Positions 1 to 7,515 are shown, counted from the stretch's first letter. The stretch is DNA of 36,858 nucleotides from Oerskovia rustica (GCF_014836555.1 NZ_JACSQQ010000017.1:62519-99376), one strand, 5' to 3'. Numbers and translations: made by a program. Notes: generated from the letters alone by a model not told the origin.

Positions 1-19
1 CCCCCCCCCCCCCCCCCCC
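1..19. other. Poly-C run at the window edge
   Basis: The first 19 bases are all C. A pure homopolymer at the very end of the sequence is more likely a contig-end sequencing artefact (for example poly-G reads seen from the other strand) than biology. A second C run of 15 bases lies at 24685-24699, where the kdp operon is broken, which strengthens that reading. Confidence 0.6.
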
Positions 20-48
20 GGCCTCCCGCTGGTCTGGTGCGTCCGCGG

Positions 49-726
49 TCAGCGCGCGCGGCGCTCGAGCCGGTCGACGTCGAGCAGGACGACCGCCCGG
101 CCCTCGCGGCGGACCCACCCGCGCGTGGCGAAGTCGGCGAGGGCCTTGTTGACCGTCTCGCGCGACGCGCCGACGAGCTGGGCGAGCTCCTCCTGCGTGA
201 GGTCGTGCGCGACGCGCACGCCCTCGTCGGTCTCCTCGCCGAAGCGGGTCGACAGGTCGAGGAGCGCCTTGGCGACACGGCCGGGCACGTCCGAGAACAC
301 CAGGTCGGCGAGCGTCTCGTTGGTGCGGCGCAGCCGGCGGGCCAGCGCGTTGAGCAGGTGCTTCGCGACGCTCGGGTGCTTCTCGATCCACTCGATGAGC
401 TGCTCGTGGCGGAGCTCGTAGAGCAGAGCGTCGGACACCGAGCTGGCCGTGGCGGTGCGTGGCCCCGGGTCGAAGAGCGAGAGCTCACCGAACATCTCGC
501 CCGGTCCGAGGATGGACAGGAGGTTCTCCCGACCGTCGTTCGAGCGGCGGCCGAGCTTGATCTTGCCCTGTGCGATCACGTACAGCCGGTCGCCGGGCTC
601 ACCCTCGCGGAAGAGCACGTCTCCACGGGTGAGCTCGATCTGCTGCATCGAGTCGAACAGCGTCCGGGTCTCTTCGCGGTCCATGGTGGCGAAGAGGGGG
701 GCCGAGAGCACTACGTCGTCGTCCAC
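49..726 (-). CDS. crp: Crp/Fnr-family cAMP-responsive transcriptional regulator
   Basis: Global regulator of the actinobacterial Crp/GlxR type, 225 residues. The N-terminal cyclic-nucleotide domain carries the phosphate-binding cassette GELSLFDPGPRTATA. The C-terminal winged helix contains LTQEELAQLVGASRETVNK, close to the recognition helix of mycobacterial Crp. I chose the GTG at 726 because an AAGGA ribosome site lies 7 bases upstream and the protein then starts VDDDVVLSAPLF, as in relatives; the frame is open further upstream but is not conserved-looking. It diverges from nth, the same arrangement as crp/nth in Mycobacterium tuberculosis. A Crp-box-like sequence lies in the shared intergenic region at 805-820, so autoregulation is plausible. 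Family assignment is firm; its regulon here is unknown. Confidence 0.95.
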   Translation of the reverse strand: MDDDVVLSAPLFATMDREETRTLFDSMQQIELTRGDVLFREGEPGDRLYVIAQGKIKLGRRSNDGRENLLSILGPGEMFGELSLFDPGPRTATASSVSDALLYELRHEQLIEWIEKHPSVAKHLLNALARRLRRTNETLADLVFSDVPGRVAKALLDLSTRFGEETDEGVRVAHDLTQEELAQLVGASRETVNKALADFATRGWVRREGRAVVLLDVDRLERRAR

Positions 727-804
727 GCGATGTCCTTCGAGTGTTGAGCGGACTTTCCCGGTATGAGCCCGTCTGCATCGGCGGAGTTCGAGCGAACCGG
801 TACT

Positions 805-820
805 CGTGATTCCTCCCACA
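805..820. promoter_or_regulatory. Putative Crp-binding site between crp and nth
   Basis: CGTGA-TTCCTC-CCACA on the plus strand reads TGTGG-GAGGAA-TCACG on the minus strand. This matches 8 of the 10 defined bases of the consensus TGTGA-N6-TCACA used by Crp/GlxR. It lies 79 bases upstream of the crp start, between two divergent genes. Binding is inferred. Confidence 0.45.
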
Positions 821-906
821 AGTCTGCCTCATGCGCGCAACTCGGATCGCCACCGACCTGGTGAGACCTGCGCGGAAGGCGTGGGGGAGGTGTGGGTGGG
901 GCCGAG

Positions 907-919
907 TAGGCTGCCGGAC
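907..919 (+). promoter_or_regulatory. -10 element of nth, leaderless transcript likely
   Basis: TAGGCT (907-912) is followed by exactly 7 bases before the GTG start of nth at 920. Transcription would start at or next to the start codon. No Shine-Dalgarno sequence is visible, in agreement with a leaderless mRNA. The same spacing recurs at other genes in this window. Confidence 0.6.
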
Positions 920-1651
920 GTGACCACTTCGGGCGGTACCTCGAGTCCTGCACCAGCCCCGCACGTCGAGTCACGGCTCGCCCTGGTGCGGCGAGCACGG
1001 CGCACCAACCGCGAGCTGGCGCTGACGTACCCGGACGCGCACTGCGAGCTGGACTTCACCACGCCTCTCGAGCTGCTGATCGCCACCGTCCTGTCGGCGC
1101 AGACCACGGACAAGCGCGTCAACCTCACCACCCCGGAGCTCTTCGCCCGCTATCCGGACGCCGCGGCCTACGCCGCCGCGGACCGGGAGGACCTCGAGGA
1201 CATCCTGCGGCCCACGGGCTTCTTCCGGGCCAAGGCGCAGTCGGTCATCGGGATCGGGCAGGCGCTCGTCGAGCGCTACGACGGTCAGGTCCCCCGCAGG
1301 CTCGACGACCTGGTGACGCTGCCCGGCGTCGGGCGCAAGACCGCCAACGTCGTCCTGGGCAACGCGTTCGGCGTCCCGGGCCTGACGGTCGACACCCACT
1401 TCGGGCGCCTCGTGCGCAGGCTGGGGTGGACCACGGAGGAGGACCCCGTCAAGGTCGAGACGGAGGTCGGCGAGCTCATCGAGAAGCGCGAGTGGACCAT
1501 GCTCTCGCACCGGCTGATCTTCCACGGCCGCAGGGTCTGCTTCGCGCGCAAGCCCGCGTGCGGGGCGTGCACCATCGCGCAGCTGTGCCCGTCGTTCGGG
1601 GTCGGCGAGACCGACCCGGCGGTCGCGGCGGGCATGGTCAAGACGGACTGA
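920..1651 (+). CDS. nth: Endonuclease III (DNA glycosylase/AP lyase)
   Basis: Base-excision repair enzyme that removes oxidised pyrimidines and cleaves the abasic site; 243 residues, usual length for actinobacterial Nth. Visible signatures are the helix-hairpin-helix [11 protein letters not shown] with catalytic Lys140, the catalytic Asp158 in VDTHFGR, and a C-terminal 4Fe-4S loop with Cys207, Cys214, Cys217 and Cys223 in the family spacing C-X6-C-X2-C-X5-C. The GTG at 920 is preferred over upstream in-frame starts because a TAGGCT -10 box lies 7 bases before it. The gene is divergent from crp and convergent with the hydrolase gene, with a hairpin between. All key residues are present. Confidence 0.96.
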   Translation: MTTSGGTSSPAPAPHVESRLALVRRARRTNRELALTYPDAHCELDFTTPLELLIATVLSAQTTDKRVNLTTPELFARYPDAAAYAAADREDLEDILRPTGFFRAKAQSVIGIGQALVERYDGQVPRRLDDLVTLPGVGRKTANVVLGNAFGVPGLTVDTHFGRLVRRLGWTTEEDPVKVETEVGELIEKREWTMLSHRLIFHGRRVCFARKPACGACTIAQLCPSFGVGETDPAVAAGMVKTD

Positions 1652-1701
1652 GGTGCGCGGCGGCGCAGGGCCTGCAGCCTGCAGGGCCCGCGCCACGCAC
1701 C
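1652..1701. terminator. Bidirectional terminator-like hairpin between nth and the hydrolase gene
   Basis: An imperfect inverted repeat with outer arms GGTGCG (1652-1657) and CGCACC (1696-1701) and GC-rich inner pairing around CCTGCAG fills the 54-base gap between two convergent genes. No U-tract is seen, as is common in actinobacteria. Confidence 0.5.
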
Positions 1702-1705
1702 CTGC

Positions 1706-2638
1706 TCAGCCCTGCGTGGTGGGCAGCCAGTCCAGCAGGAGGCGGGTGACGTCGTCGGGCGCCTCCTCCGGGAGGAAGTGCCCCACCCCGTCGAGGACCT
1801 CGAAGCGCAACGAGCGCGAGACGGCGGCTGCGTCCGCGTCGGTGAGCTCGCGGCGCAGGAAGCCGTCGGCCCCGCCATGGACCTGGAGCGTCGGGATGGC
1901 GATCGGGCGGCGCAGCGCGCTGCGGAAGCGGCGCCCGTCGGGCCGTGGTGCGGAGCGCACCGACCAGCGGATGGCCTCCATCGCGGAGTGCGCCGCGAAC
2001 GGGATGCGCATGACGGTGCGGTACGTGTCCACCGCCTCGGTGGCGAACGGGGTCGCGGACCCGTCCGCGAGCACCCGGCCGACCAGGTCGTCCTGCGTGA
2101 GGGCCCGCTCGGGGAACGTCGGGAGCTGGGCGAACGCGAGGTGCCGCTGCGCGAGCGGCGTCAGGAGCCTGCGGCCCGAGGTGTGGACGTGCGAGGGGTG
2201 CGGCGCGGCGAACGCCGCGACGCCGGCGGTCACCGCGGGCTGGAGCGCGGCCATGGCCCAGGCGAGCCCGCCGCCGGTCCCGTGCCCGACGACGACGGCG
2301 CGGTCGGCGCCCAGCGAACGGACCACGCCCGCGACGTCGCGCGTACGGGTCGGGGCGTCGTAGCCGATCGGAGGCTTGTCCGACGCACCGGTGCCGCGCA
2401 GGTCCATCGCGGCGACGCGGTAGCCGGCCTCGGCGAGCGCCTCGAGCTGGTGCCTCCACGCCCACCAGAACTGCGGGTACGAGTGCAGCAGGAGCACGAG
2501 GGGAGCGCCCGAACCGCCTCCGCGGGACTCGGGGCCGGCCACCGCGAGGTGGAAGCGGGCGCCGTTGGCCGGCACGAACTCGTGCCGCCAGGGGCCGTCG
2601 ACGAGGGCTGCGGAGAAGTCGCTCGAGTCGGTCGTCAC
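1706..2638 (-). CDS. Alpha/beta hydrolase (EphE-like), nucleophile position occupied by Gly
   Basis: 310-residue alpha/beta-hydrolase-fold protein resembling the epoxide hydrolase-like EphE found in the same nth/crp neighbourhood of mycobacteria. The oxyanion-loop region reads [13 protein letters not shown], and the acid (Asp in HGGADGFL) and base (His in GVGHFLPEE) positions are present. The nucleophile elbow reads [10 protein letters not shown], so residue 120, normally Asp or Ser in G-H-D/S-x-G-G, is Gly. Classical hydrolysis would then be impaired, so the substrate and even the activity are uncertain. The GTG start at 2638 overlaps the glnR stop by four bases (GTGA), which indicates translational coupling in a glnR operon. 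A sequencing error at the codon is possible but would need more than one base change to give Ser. Confidence 0.85.
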   Translation of the reverse strand: MTTDSSDFSAALVDGPWRHEFVPANGARFHLAVAGPESRGGGSGAPLVLLLHSYPQFWWAWRHQLEALAEAGYRVAAMDLRGTGASDKPPIGYDAPTRTRDVAGVVRSLGADRAVVVGHGTGGGLAWAMAALQPAVTAGVAAFAAPHPSHVHTSGRRLLTPLAQRHLAFAQLPTFPERALTQDDLVGRVLADGSATPFATEAVDTYRTVMRIPFAAHSAMEAIRWSVRSAPRPDGRRFRSALRRPIAIPTLQVHGGADGFLRRELTDADAAAVSRSLRFEVLDGVGHFLPEEAPDDVTRLLLDWLPTTQG

Positions 2639-3411
2639 CCGGACGAACCTACCTGCTCGCTCGAGGCCGTGGGTTCGGTCGCCTCGGTTCCCGGCGCGTC
2701 GCTCGTGCTCCCGTCGGCCGCCGCGGACGCGCGCCGGTCCTTGGGCGGGTCGAACCGGTAGCCGACGTTGCGCACCGTCCCGATGAGCTGCTCGTGCTCG
2801 GGGCCGAGCTTGGCGCGCAGGCGCCGCACGTGGACGTCGACCGTCCGGGTGCCCCCGTAGTAGTCGTAGCCCCAGACCTCCTGCAGGAGCTGGGCGCGCG
2901 TGAACACGCGGCCCGGGTGCTGCACCAGGTACTTCAGGAGCTCGAACTCCTTGTAGGTCAGGTCGAGCGGGCGTCCGCGCAGGCGGGCCGTGTACCCGCC
3001 CGCGTCGATCGCGAGCTCGCCCGCGGAGATCTCCTGCGGGGCGTCGTCGGCGCGGCCGTGCGACGAGCGCTCGATCACGAGCCTCAGCCGGGCCTCGACC
3101 TCCGCGGGGCCCGCGTGCTCCAGGAGCAGGTCGTCGGCCCCCCACTCGGCGGTGACCACGGTCAGGCCGCCCTCGGTCAGGACGAGCACGAGGGGCACCG
3201 TCAGACCGGTCGCGTGGAGCAGGCGGCAGGTGGTGCGGGCGGCCGCGAGGTCGCGGCGCGCGTCGAGCAGCACGACGTCCGAGTCCGGAGCGTCGACGAG
3301 TGCCGACGGCTCCATGGGCAGCACCCGCAAGCGGTGCGACAGCAGTCCCAGCGCAGGCAGGATGTCGACGGACCCACCTGTCGCCGGTGTCAGGATCAAC
3401 AGCTCTGCCAC
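2635..3411 (-). CDS. glnR: GlnR-type global nitrogen response regulator
   Basis: OmpR-family orphan response regulator that controls nitrogen assimilation genes in actinobacteria; 258 residues. The receiver-like domain (about 1-120) keeps Asp50 in [10 protein letters not shown], the equivalent of Asp50 of Streptomyces GlnR, and long blocks such as [20 protein letters not shown] are near-identical to that family. The C-terminal winged helix contains [20 protein letters not shown] and [20 protein letters not shown]. The tail after about residue 228 is low-complexity Ser/Ala/Glu. No partner kinase gene is adjacent, as usual for GlnR. A GlnR-type half-site pair lies upstream at 3506-3521. Its stop overlaps the start of the hydrolase gene. 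Confidence 0.93.
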   Translation of the reverse strand: MAELLILTPATGGSVDILPALGLLSHRLRVLPMEPSALVDAPDSDVVLLDARRDLAAARTTCRLLHATGLTVPLVLVLTEGGLTVVTAEWGADDLLLEHAGPAEVEARLRLVIERSSHGRADDAPQEISAGELAIDAGGYTARLRGRPLDLTYKEFELLKYLVQHPGRVFTRAQLLQEVWGYDYYGGTRTVDVHVRRLRAKLGPEHEQLIGTVRNVGYRFDPPKDRRASAAADGSTSDAPGTEATEPTASSEQVGSSG

Positions 3412-3505
3412 CGACGCACCTCCTCCCAGTGACCCCCGAGGAGGCCGGAATCATTACCGTAGCGCGTGGAACAGGGGTCGACGGGGTGACCAAGGCCTTT
3501 GCGCT

Positions 3506-3521
3506 GTTACAACCTTGTTTC
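3506..3521 (-). promoter_or_regulatory. Possible GlnR binding site upstream of glnR
   Basis: On the minus strand the bases read GAAAC-AAGGTT-GTAAC. This is the b-site/spacer/a-site portion of the tandem GlnR consensus gTnAC-n6-GaAAc. It is located 95 to 110 bases upstream of the glnR start. The flanking outer half-sites are not recognisable, so this is only half of a full box. Autoregulation is an inference. Confidence 0.35.
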
Positions 3522-3629
3522 GTGTTCTCGTGCGGCGTCATCTGGGAGACTCATGTTCGTGCTCAGCCTCTTCGGACCCGGTGCCGACCCCGCCCTCTCA
3601 CCGCTCGTGCTGTCGGGGGAGTGTGCCTA

Positions 3630-4364
3630 GTGGGTCTCTCCTCGCGCGCCGTCGCCACGTCCGTGATGGCTGCGGCGGTCGCTGCCGCCGCGTTCTTCGG
3701 ACTCCTGCCCCTGACGATCGCGGCCGCCGTGCTCGTCGTGCTGGTCGCGGTCGGGTGGCCCGCGCTGCTGGGGCAGCCCGCCCCGGGCGGTTCCGGCCTG
3801 GTGATCGGCCTGACCGGGGTCGGTGCGGTCGCCGTCGTGGCTGCGACCGACGGCGAGCCCGCGCTGCGCAACCTGCCGCTCGTCCTCGCGATGGGCATCG
3901 TGCTGGCGTTCGTCGCCGAGATGCTGCGCCGGGACGGCCGCCCGCGACTCGTCGAGTCGCTCCTGGGCACGGTGAGCGGACTGGTCGTCGCGGTCTCGGC
4001 CGCAGGGTGGATCGCGACCGACCGCACCGACGCCGGGGCGGAGCTCGTCGTGACGTGCGCGGCGACGCTCGCCGTCGCGTCCGCGATCTCCGCGCTGCCC
4101 CTCGCCGGGTGGTGGAGCTCGGTCGTGACGGTCGTCGCCGCCGCGGCGGCCGGGGCCGCCCTCGGGTACGTGCTGCCCGAGGTCGCGATCAGCAACGGGC
4201 TGTGGACGGGCGTCGTCTCGGGGATGCTGGTCGCGGGGCTGCGCGCCCTGTTCGACCAGCTGCCGGCCCTCGAGCGCAGGCAGGCGGCCGTTGCTGCGAT
4301 AGTGCTGCCCGTGACGGTCGGGGGGATCCTGGTCTTCGTGGTCGGTCGCGTGCTCGTGGGCTGA
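3630..4364 (+). CDS. Polytopic membrane protein of unknown function
   Basis: 244 residues, very rich in Ala, Val, Leu and Gly, with about seven or eight hydrophobic segments separated by short loops containing a few charged residues (for example EMLRRDGRPR near the middle and LPALERRQ before the last helix). I do not recognise a transporter or enzyme signature. Of the two adjacent in-frame GTG codons at 3621 and 3630, the second is preferred because the GGGGGA ribosome site at 3614-3619 is correctly spaced only from it. It is divergent from glnR and followed 55 bases later by a membrane thioredoxin gene, so a role in envelope redox or transport is possible but unsupported. Confidence 0.75.
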   Translation: MGLSSRAVATSVMAAAVAAAAFFGLLPLTIAAAVLVVLVAVGWPALLGQPAPGGSGLVIGLTGVGAVAVVAATDGEPALRNLPLVLAMGIVLAFVAEMLRRDGRPRLVESLLGTVSGLVVAVSAAGWIATDRTDAGAELVVTCAATLAVASAISALPLAGWWSSVVTVVAAAAAGAALGYVLPEVAISNGLWTGVVSGMLVAGLRALFDQLPALERRQAAVAAIVLPVTVGGILVFVVGRVLVG

Positions 4365-4419
4365 CCGGCCCGCCGCACGGCGGGCCGCCGTGCCGCTGTC
4401 CGAGAGAGAGGTCGACGCC

Positions 4420-4851
4420 ATGGTCTGGCGCATCGTGGTCCTGGTCGTGGTGCTCGCCGCGAGCGTGCTGCTCGGGCTCTGGTGGCAGCGCCGACAGGGG
4501 GTGGTCCGCGCAGCCCGGCCCGCGGCCGAGGACGGCGCGGTCGACTGGGCGGCCCTCGGCATCGTGCTCGGGGAGCACCGGACGTTCGTGCAGTTCTCGA
4601 GCGAGTTCTGCTCGCCCTGCCGGCACACGGCCCGCGTGCTCGACGAGGTCGTCGCGGCGCGCACCGATGTGACACATCGCGAGATGGACGTCGACGAGCA
4701 CCACGATCTCGTGCGAACCTTCGGCATACTGCGCACTCCGACGGTGCTCGTCCTCGACCCGTCCGGTCGAGAGGTCGCTCGGATGAGCGGCAGCGTGAAC
4801 CGGACCCAGGCGGTCGAGGCGCTCGACGTGCCCGCGGGGTCCGTCGCCTGA
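4420..4851 (+). CDS. Membrane-anchored thioredoxin-fold protein
   Basis: 143-residue protein with an N-terminal transmembrane anchor (WRIVVLVVVLAASVLLGLWW, about residues 3-22) and a thioredoxin domain carrying the redox motif FCSPCR. The cis-Pro segment RTPTVLVLDPSG follows. The start at 4420 has a GAGAGAGAGG purine stretch upstream; an earlier in-frame start at 4390 would place hydrophilic residues before the anchor. By topology the catalytic domain probably faces outside. It is followed by a DUF4395 gene; thioredoxin or sulfurtransferase genes next to DUF4395 are common in actinobacteria, which suggests disulfide or sulfur-carrier chemistry at the membrane. Partner unknown. Confidence 0.85.
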   Translation: MVWRIVVLVVVLAASVLLGLWWQRRQGVVRAARPAAEDGAVDWAALGIVLGEHRTFVQFSSEFCSPCRHTARVLDEVVAARTDVTHREMDVDEHHDLVRTFGILRTPTVLVLDPSGREVARMSGSVNRTQAVEALDVPAGSVA

Positions 4852-4891
4852 CACCGCTCGCCCACCGGGGCGGGCCGACCGAGGAGCCGCC

Positions 4892-5353
4892 ATGTCGCAC
4901 GACCCGCACCCTTCTTCGAGCGTGGCTCGGGGCATCGACCCGCGTGGTCCTCGCGTCGGGGCCGGGATCACTGCTCTGCTGCTCGCCGTGACCCTCCTCC
5001 TGGGCACCTCCCAGGCTGCGCTGTGGTTGCTGACGTTCATCGCGCTGAGCTTCCTGCTGGGGGCGCTGCGCGGTGCGCAGGGCACGTGGCAGGGCTGGGT
5101 CTTCAAGACGCTCGTCCAGCCCAGGCTCGGCCCGACGGCGGAGCGCGAGGACCCGCGTCCGCCCCGGTTCGCGCAGGGCGTCGGGTTCGTCATCACCGGG
5201 GTCGGCGTGCTCCTGGGCTTCACGGTCTCGCTCGTGGCCGTGCCGGTCGCAGCGGCGCTCGCCCTGGTGGCGGCCGTGCTCAACGCGGCGTTCGGGCTGT
5301 GCCTGGGCTGCGAGATGTACCTGCTGATCCGACGGTTCGCACCCGCCCGCTGA
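4892..5353 (+). CDS. DUF4395 family membrane protein
   Basis: 153 residues. The sequence begins with the family hallmark IDPRGPRVGAGITALLL and ends with FGLCLGCEMYLLIRR, whose CLGC pair is the conserved Cys motif of DUF4395. Four hydrophobic helices are visible (about 25-45, 45-60, 95-115 and 115-135). It lies 40 bases after the membrane thioredoxin gene on the same strand and is probably co-transcribed with it. The two CxxC-type motifs suggest that the proteins exchange electrons or sulfur, but no biochemical function is established for this family to my knowledge. Confidence 0.85.
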   Translation: MSHDPHPSSSVARGIDPRGPRVGAGITALLLAVTLLLGTSQAALWLLTFIALSFLLGALRGAQGTWQGWVFKTLVQPRLGPTAEREDPRPPRFAQGVGFVITGVGVLLGFTVSLVAVPVAAALALVAAVLNAAFGLCLGCEMYLLIRRFAPAR

Positions 5354-5402
5354 GGTCCCGCGCCGGCAGCGAGGCGCCGAGGGTGCCGTGGCAGGAAGCG
5401 CG

Positions 5403-5414
5403 TAGGGTCGTGCG
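5403..5414 (+). promoter_or_regulatory. -10 element of the pentapeptide-repeat gene, leaderless
   Basis: TAGGGT at 5403-5408 lies 6 bases before the GTG at 5415, with no ribosome site between them. This fits a leaderless transcript. Confidence 0.5.
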
Positions 5415-6086
5415 GTGCCTGCGCAGAACGACTCCTCGACCACCGTCCCTCCCCGGATCAAGCGGCTGCGTGCCGGGGTCCGTCCCCCGGGCGACGCCGA
5501 GGGGATCGGCGCGGAGGACCGTCGCCACGACGAGCGGTTCGAGGGTGGCGACCTGTCCCACGCGGACCTGTCCGACGTCACGTTCGAGCGGTGCGACCTC
5601 GTCGGGCTCTCGCTGCACCAGGCGGACCTGCGGGCCGCGACGTTCAGCGAGTCCCGGCTCGAACGGATCGACGCACCCGTCCTGAGCGCCCCGCGGTCCG
5701 TGTGGCACGACGTCGTCGTGGCCGGGTCGAGGATCGGGTCCGCCGAGCTCTACGAGTCGGGGTGGCGGTCGGTCGAGCTGGTCGACTGCAAGCTCGGGTA
5801 CGTCAACCTCCGGGGGGCGACGATCCGCGACCTGCGGCTCACGCGGTGCACCGTGGACGAGCTCGACCTGACGAACGCCCAGGCCACGCGGGTCGCGTTC
5901 GAGGACACCTCGGTCGACCACCTCGTCCTGGCGAGCGCCCGGCTGGCGCACACCGACCTCCGCGGGGCGACGCTGCGCCGGATCACGAGCCTCGAGAGGC
6001 TCGCGGGGGCCACGCTCAGCCCGTCCCAGCTCGTCGAGATGGCGCCGCTGTTCGCGGCGGAGCTCGGCATCCGCGTCGAGGACTGA
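5415..6086 (+). CDS. Pentapeptide-repeat protein
   Basis: 223-residue protein whose body is made of degenerate A(D/N)LXX repeats, for example GGDLSHADLSDVTFERCDL, LHQADLRAATFSESRLERI and LAHTDLRGATLRRITSLE. This predicts a right-handed quadrilateral beta helix. No signal peptide or membrane segment is visible, so it is probably cytosolic. Related proteins include DNA-mimicking gyrase protectors such as MfpA, but the repeats here are less regular and no quinolone-resistance role can be claimed. The GTG start is fixed by the -10 box 6 bases upstream. It has its own promoter and is convergent with the DsrE gene. Confidence 0.85.
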   Translation: MPAQNDSSTTVPPRIKRLRAGVRPPGDAEGIGAEDRRHDERFEGGDLSHADLSDVTFERCDLVGLSLHQADLRAATFSESRLERIDAPVLSAPRSVWHDVVVAGSRIGSAELYESGWRSVELVDCKLGYVNLRGATIRDLRLTRCTVDELDLTNAQATRVAFEDTSVDHLVLASARLAHTDLRGATLRRITSLERLAGATLSPSQLVEMAPLFAAELGIRVED

Positions 6087-6167
6087 GCGCGAGGTCCGCC
6101 GCCCGGAGCCCGCCACGCCACCGCGAGCCGCTCCGGACACGCCACGCCGCAGTGCAGCGCGAGGCGA

Positions 6168-6190
6168 GGCGCTCGCGCGGGGCGAGCGCC
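6168..6190. terminator. Hairpin between convergent pentapeptide-repeat and DsrE genes
   Basis: Perfect 9-bp inverted repeat GGCGCTCGC (6168-6176) / GCGAGCGCC (6182-6190) with a 5-base loop. It is placed in the 147-base gap between convergent genes and can act in both directions. Confidence 0.6.
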
Positions 6191-6233
6191 GCCGTCGGGC
6201 AGAGGGGTACCCCGCTGCGAGGACCGCGGCGCG

Positions 6234-6644
6234 TCAGTAGACGAGGGCCTGGGCCCCCGGCCGCAGCGCCTCCTCGACGAACACCGACGCCCCCGCGATG
6301 CGTACGCCCGGCAGGAGGTCGGCCTCCGTGATGCCGCGGCGCACGGCGCACTGGGTGCACACCGTGACGGTCCCTGCGGACAGGATCACGTCCAGCAGGT
6401 CCGGCAGGGCCGTCGCGTGCTCGAGCTCGAGCTCGCTCGCACGTCCCGGGAGCCCGAACCACGCGGACTCCCCGGTCAGCCACACGCTGACCTCGACCCC
6501 GGCGGCCACCGCGGCGGCCGCGACCGTGAAGGCCTGGTTGGTCGCCTCGGGGCGTTCGAGGCCCGCCGTCGTCTTGACGACGAGCGAGCGGGAGACGGCG
6601 GCCGGGGCGGCCGAGGACAGCGGCGGGAGGGGCTGGGAGGTCAC
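6234..6644 (-). CDS. DsrE-family protein
   Basis: 136-residue small cytosolic protein of the DsrE/DsrF-like fold. Features are LVVKTTAGLERPEATNQAF in the first strand/helix, a long Ala/Val helix and the Cys pair in VTVCTQCAVRRG followed by ADLLPGVRIAGASVFVEEAL. The family includes sulfur-relay proteins, but many actinobacterial members have no assigned role. The GTG at 6644 is chosen because a minus-strand TAGGCT box ends exactly 7 bases upstream (leaderless). It diverges from the 37-residue microprotein gene, with the two -10 boxes only 12 bases apart. Neighbours YgfZ and the nitrobindin-like protein would be compatible with a redox or Fe-S context. Confidence 0.85.
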   Translation of the reverse strand: MTSQPLPPLSSAAPAAVSRSLVVKTTAGLERPEATNQAFTVAAAAVAAGVEVSVWLTGESAWFGLPGRASELELEHATALPDLLDVILSAGTVTVCTQCAVRRGITEADLLPGVRIAGASVFVEEALRPGAQALVY

Positions 6645-6651
6645 GTGCGCG

Positions 6652-6675
6652 AGCCTAGAGGCCGGACGGTAGGAT
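6652..6675. promoter_or_regulatory. Face-to-face leaderless promoters (DsrE / microprotein)
   Basis: The minus-strand -10 box TAGGCT occupies 6657-6652 and lies 7 bases from the GTG at 6644. The plus-strand box TAGGAT occupies 6670-6675 and lies 7 bases from the ATG at 6683. The two boxes are 12 bases apart and diverge, so polymerases at the two promoters should exclude each other. Confidence 0.6.
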
Positions 6676-6682
6676 CGGCGAC

Positions 6683-6796
6683 ATGTCCACGCATGCACTC
6701 GAGCTCATCTTCCTGGGACTGCTGATCGCCGCGACCGTGACCATCACGTGGTTCGCCGGGTTCGTCGTCTACAAGCTGTACAAGGGTCAGCGCTGA
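6683..6796 (+). CDS. 37-residue single-pass membrane microprotein
   Basis: Short coding sequence starting MSTHALELIFLGLL and ending VVYKLYKGQR, then TGA. Residues about 6-31 form one hydrophobic transmembrane helix with a basic C-terminal tail (K, K, R), so the N-terminus would face outside by the positive-inside rule. The ATG lies 7 bases after a TAGGAT -10 box, with GC-rich third positions throughout, which supports real coding. Small hydrophobic proteins of this kind often bind a membrane complex; the partner here is unknown. It is followed 98 bases later by the nitrobindin-like gene, which has its own ribosome site. Confidence 0.75.
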   Translation: MSTHALELIFLGLLIAATVTITWFAGFVVYKLYKGQR

Positions 6797-6894
6797 CCTG
6801 AGCGTCGCTCCGGGCGTCCGCGCCCGGTGGGACCACGGTCCCGCTCCCCTCGTCGTCGTCACCGGTCCGCTGGGACCGCCGGAGGTACCACCAG

Positions 6895-7515
6895 ATGGCT
6901 TTCGCGTTCCCTGAGGGGCTCGCCCCCGAGGCCTACCCGCTCGCGTGGCTCGTGGGCTCCTGGCGTGGCGAGGGAGTCATCGCCTACCCCGGGATCCCCG
7001 AGACCCCGTTCGTCCAGGACGTCGTGTTCGACCACGACGGCGGCCCGTACCTGCGGTACGAGTCGACCCTCCGCGTCCTCGAGGCCGAGGTCCCGGAGAC
7101 CGTGCCGGAGGCCTGGACCGCGAACGAACCCGTCGACCCCGAGGCCGACGCGTCGAGCGACCAGACCGAGCCGAGCACCGAGGGGCACCTCGCGCCCGGC
7201 CGCATCTGGTCCACCGAGACGGGCTACTGGCGCGTCTCTCCCGAGCGCCCCGAGGGGCTGCCCGAGGACAAGTCCGCGATCGAGGTCATGATCGCGGACC
7301 CGTCGGGCCGCATGACCCTGTACCTGGGGGTCGTCGGCAACGGTCGGGTGGACCTGTCGAGCGACGCCATGATGCGCACGGCCACCTCGGCCGAGGTCAC
7401 GGCGTCGAACCGGCTCTACGGCAACGTCCAGGGCCAGCTCCTGTGGGTCTGGGAATTGGCGGCCTTCGGTCAACCGTTGCAGTCGTATGCGTCGGCGAAG
7501 CTGGACCGCCTCTAG
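6895..7515 (+). CDS. Ferric nitrobindin-like beta-barrel protein (haem His missing)
   Basis: 206-residue FABP/nitrobindin-family protein. The N-terminal signature LAWLVGSWRGEGVIAYPG and the C-terminal LLWVWELAAFGQPLQSYASAKLDRL region (split here as LLWVWELAAFG and QPLQSYASAKL) mark the ten-stranded barrel. Canonical nitrobindins have His in the segment corresponding to QSYAS, where it ligates ferric haem; here Ser-Tyr replace it. A recognised subgroup of actinobacterial nitrobindin-like proteins lacks this His, so haem binding should not be assumed. There is also an acidic insertion (about residues 78-100). A GGAGG ribosome site precedes the ATG. It lies upstream of ygfZ on the same strand with an 83-base gap. 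Confidence 0.85.
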   Translation: MAFAFPEGLAPEAYPLAWLVGSWRGEGVIAYPGIPETPFVQDVVFDHDGGPYLRYESTLRVLEAEVPETVPEAWTANEPVDPEADASSDQTEPSTEGHLAPGRIWSTETGYWRVSPERPEGLPEDKSAIEVMIADPSGRMTLYLGVVGNGRVDLSSDAMMRTATSAEVTASNRLYGNVQGQLLWVWELAAFGQPLQSYASAKLDRL

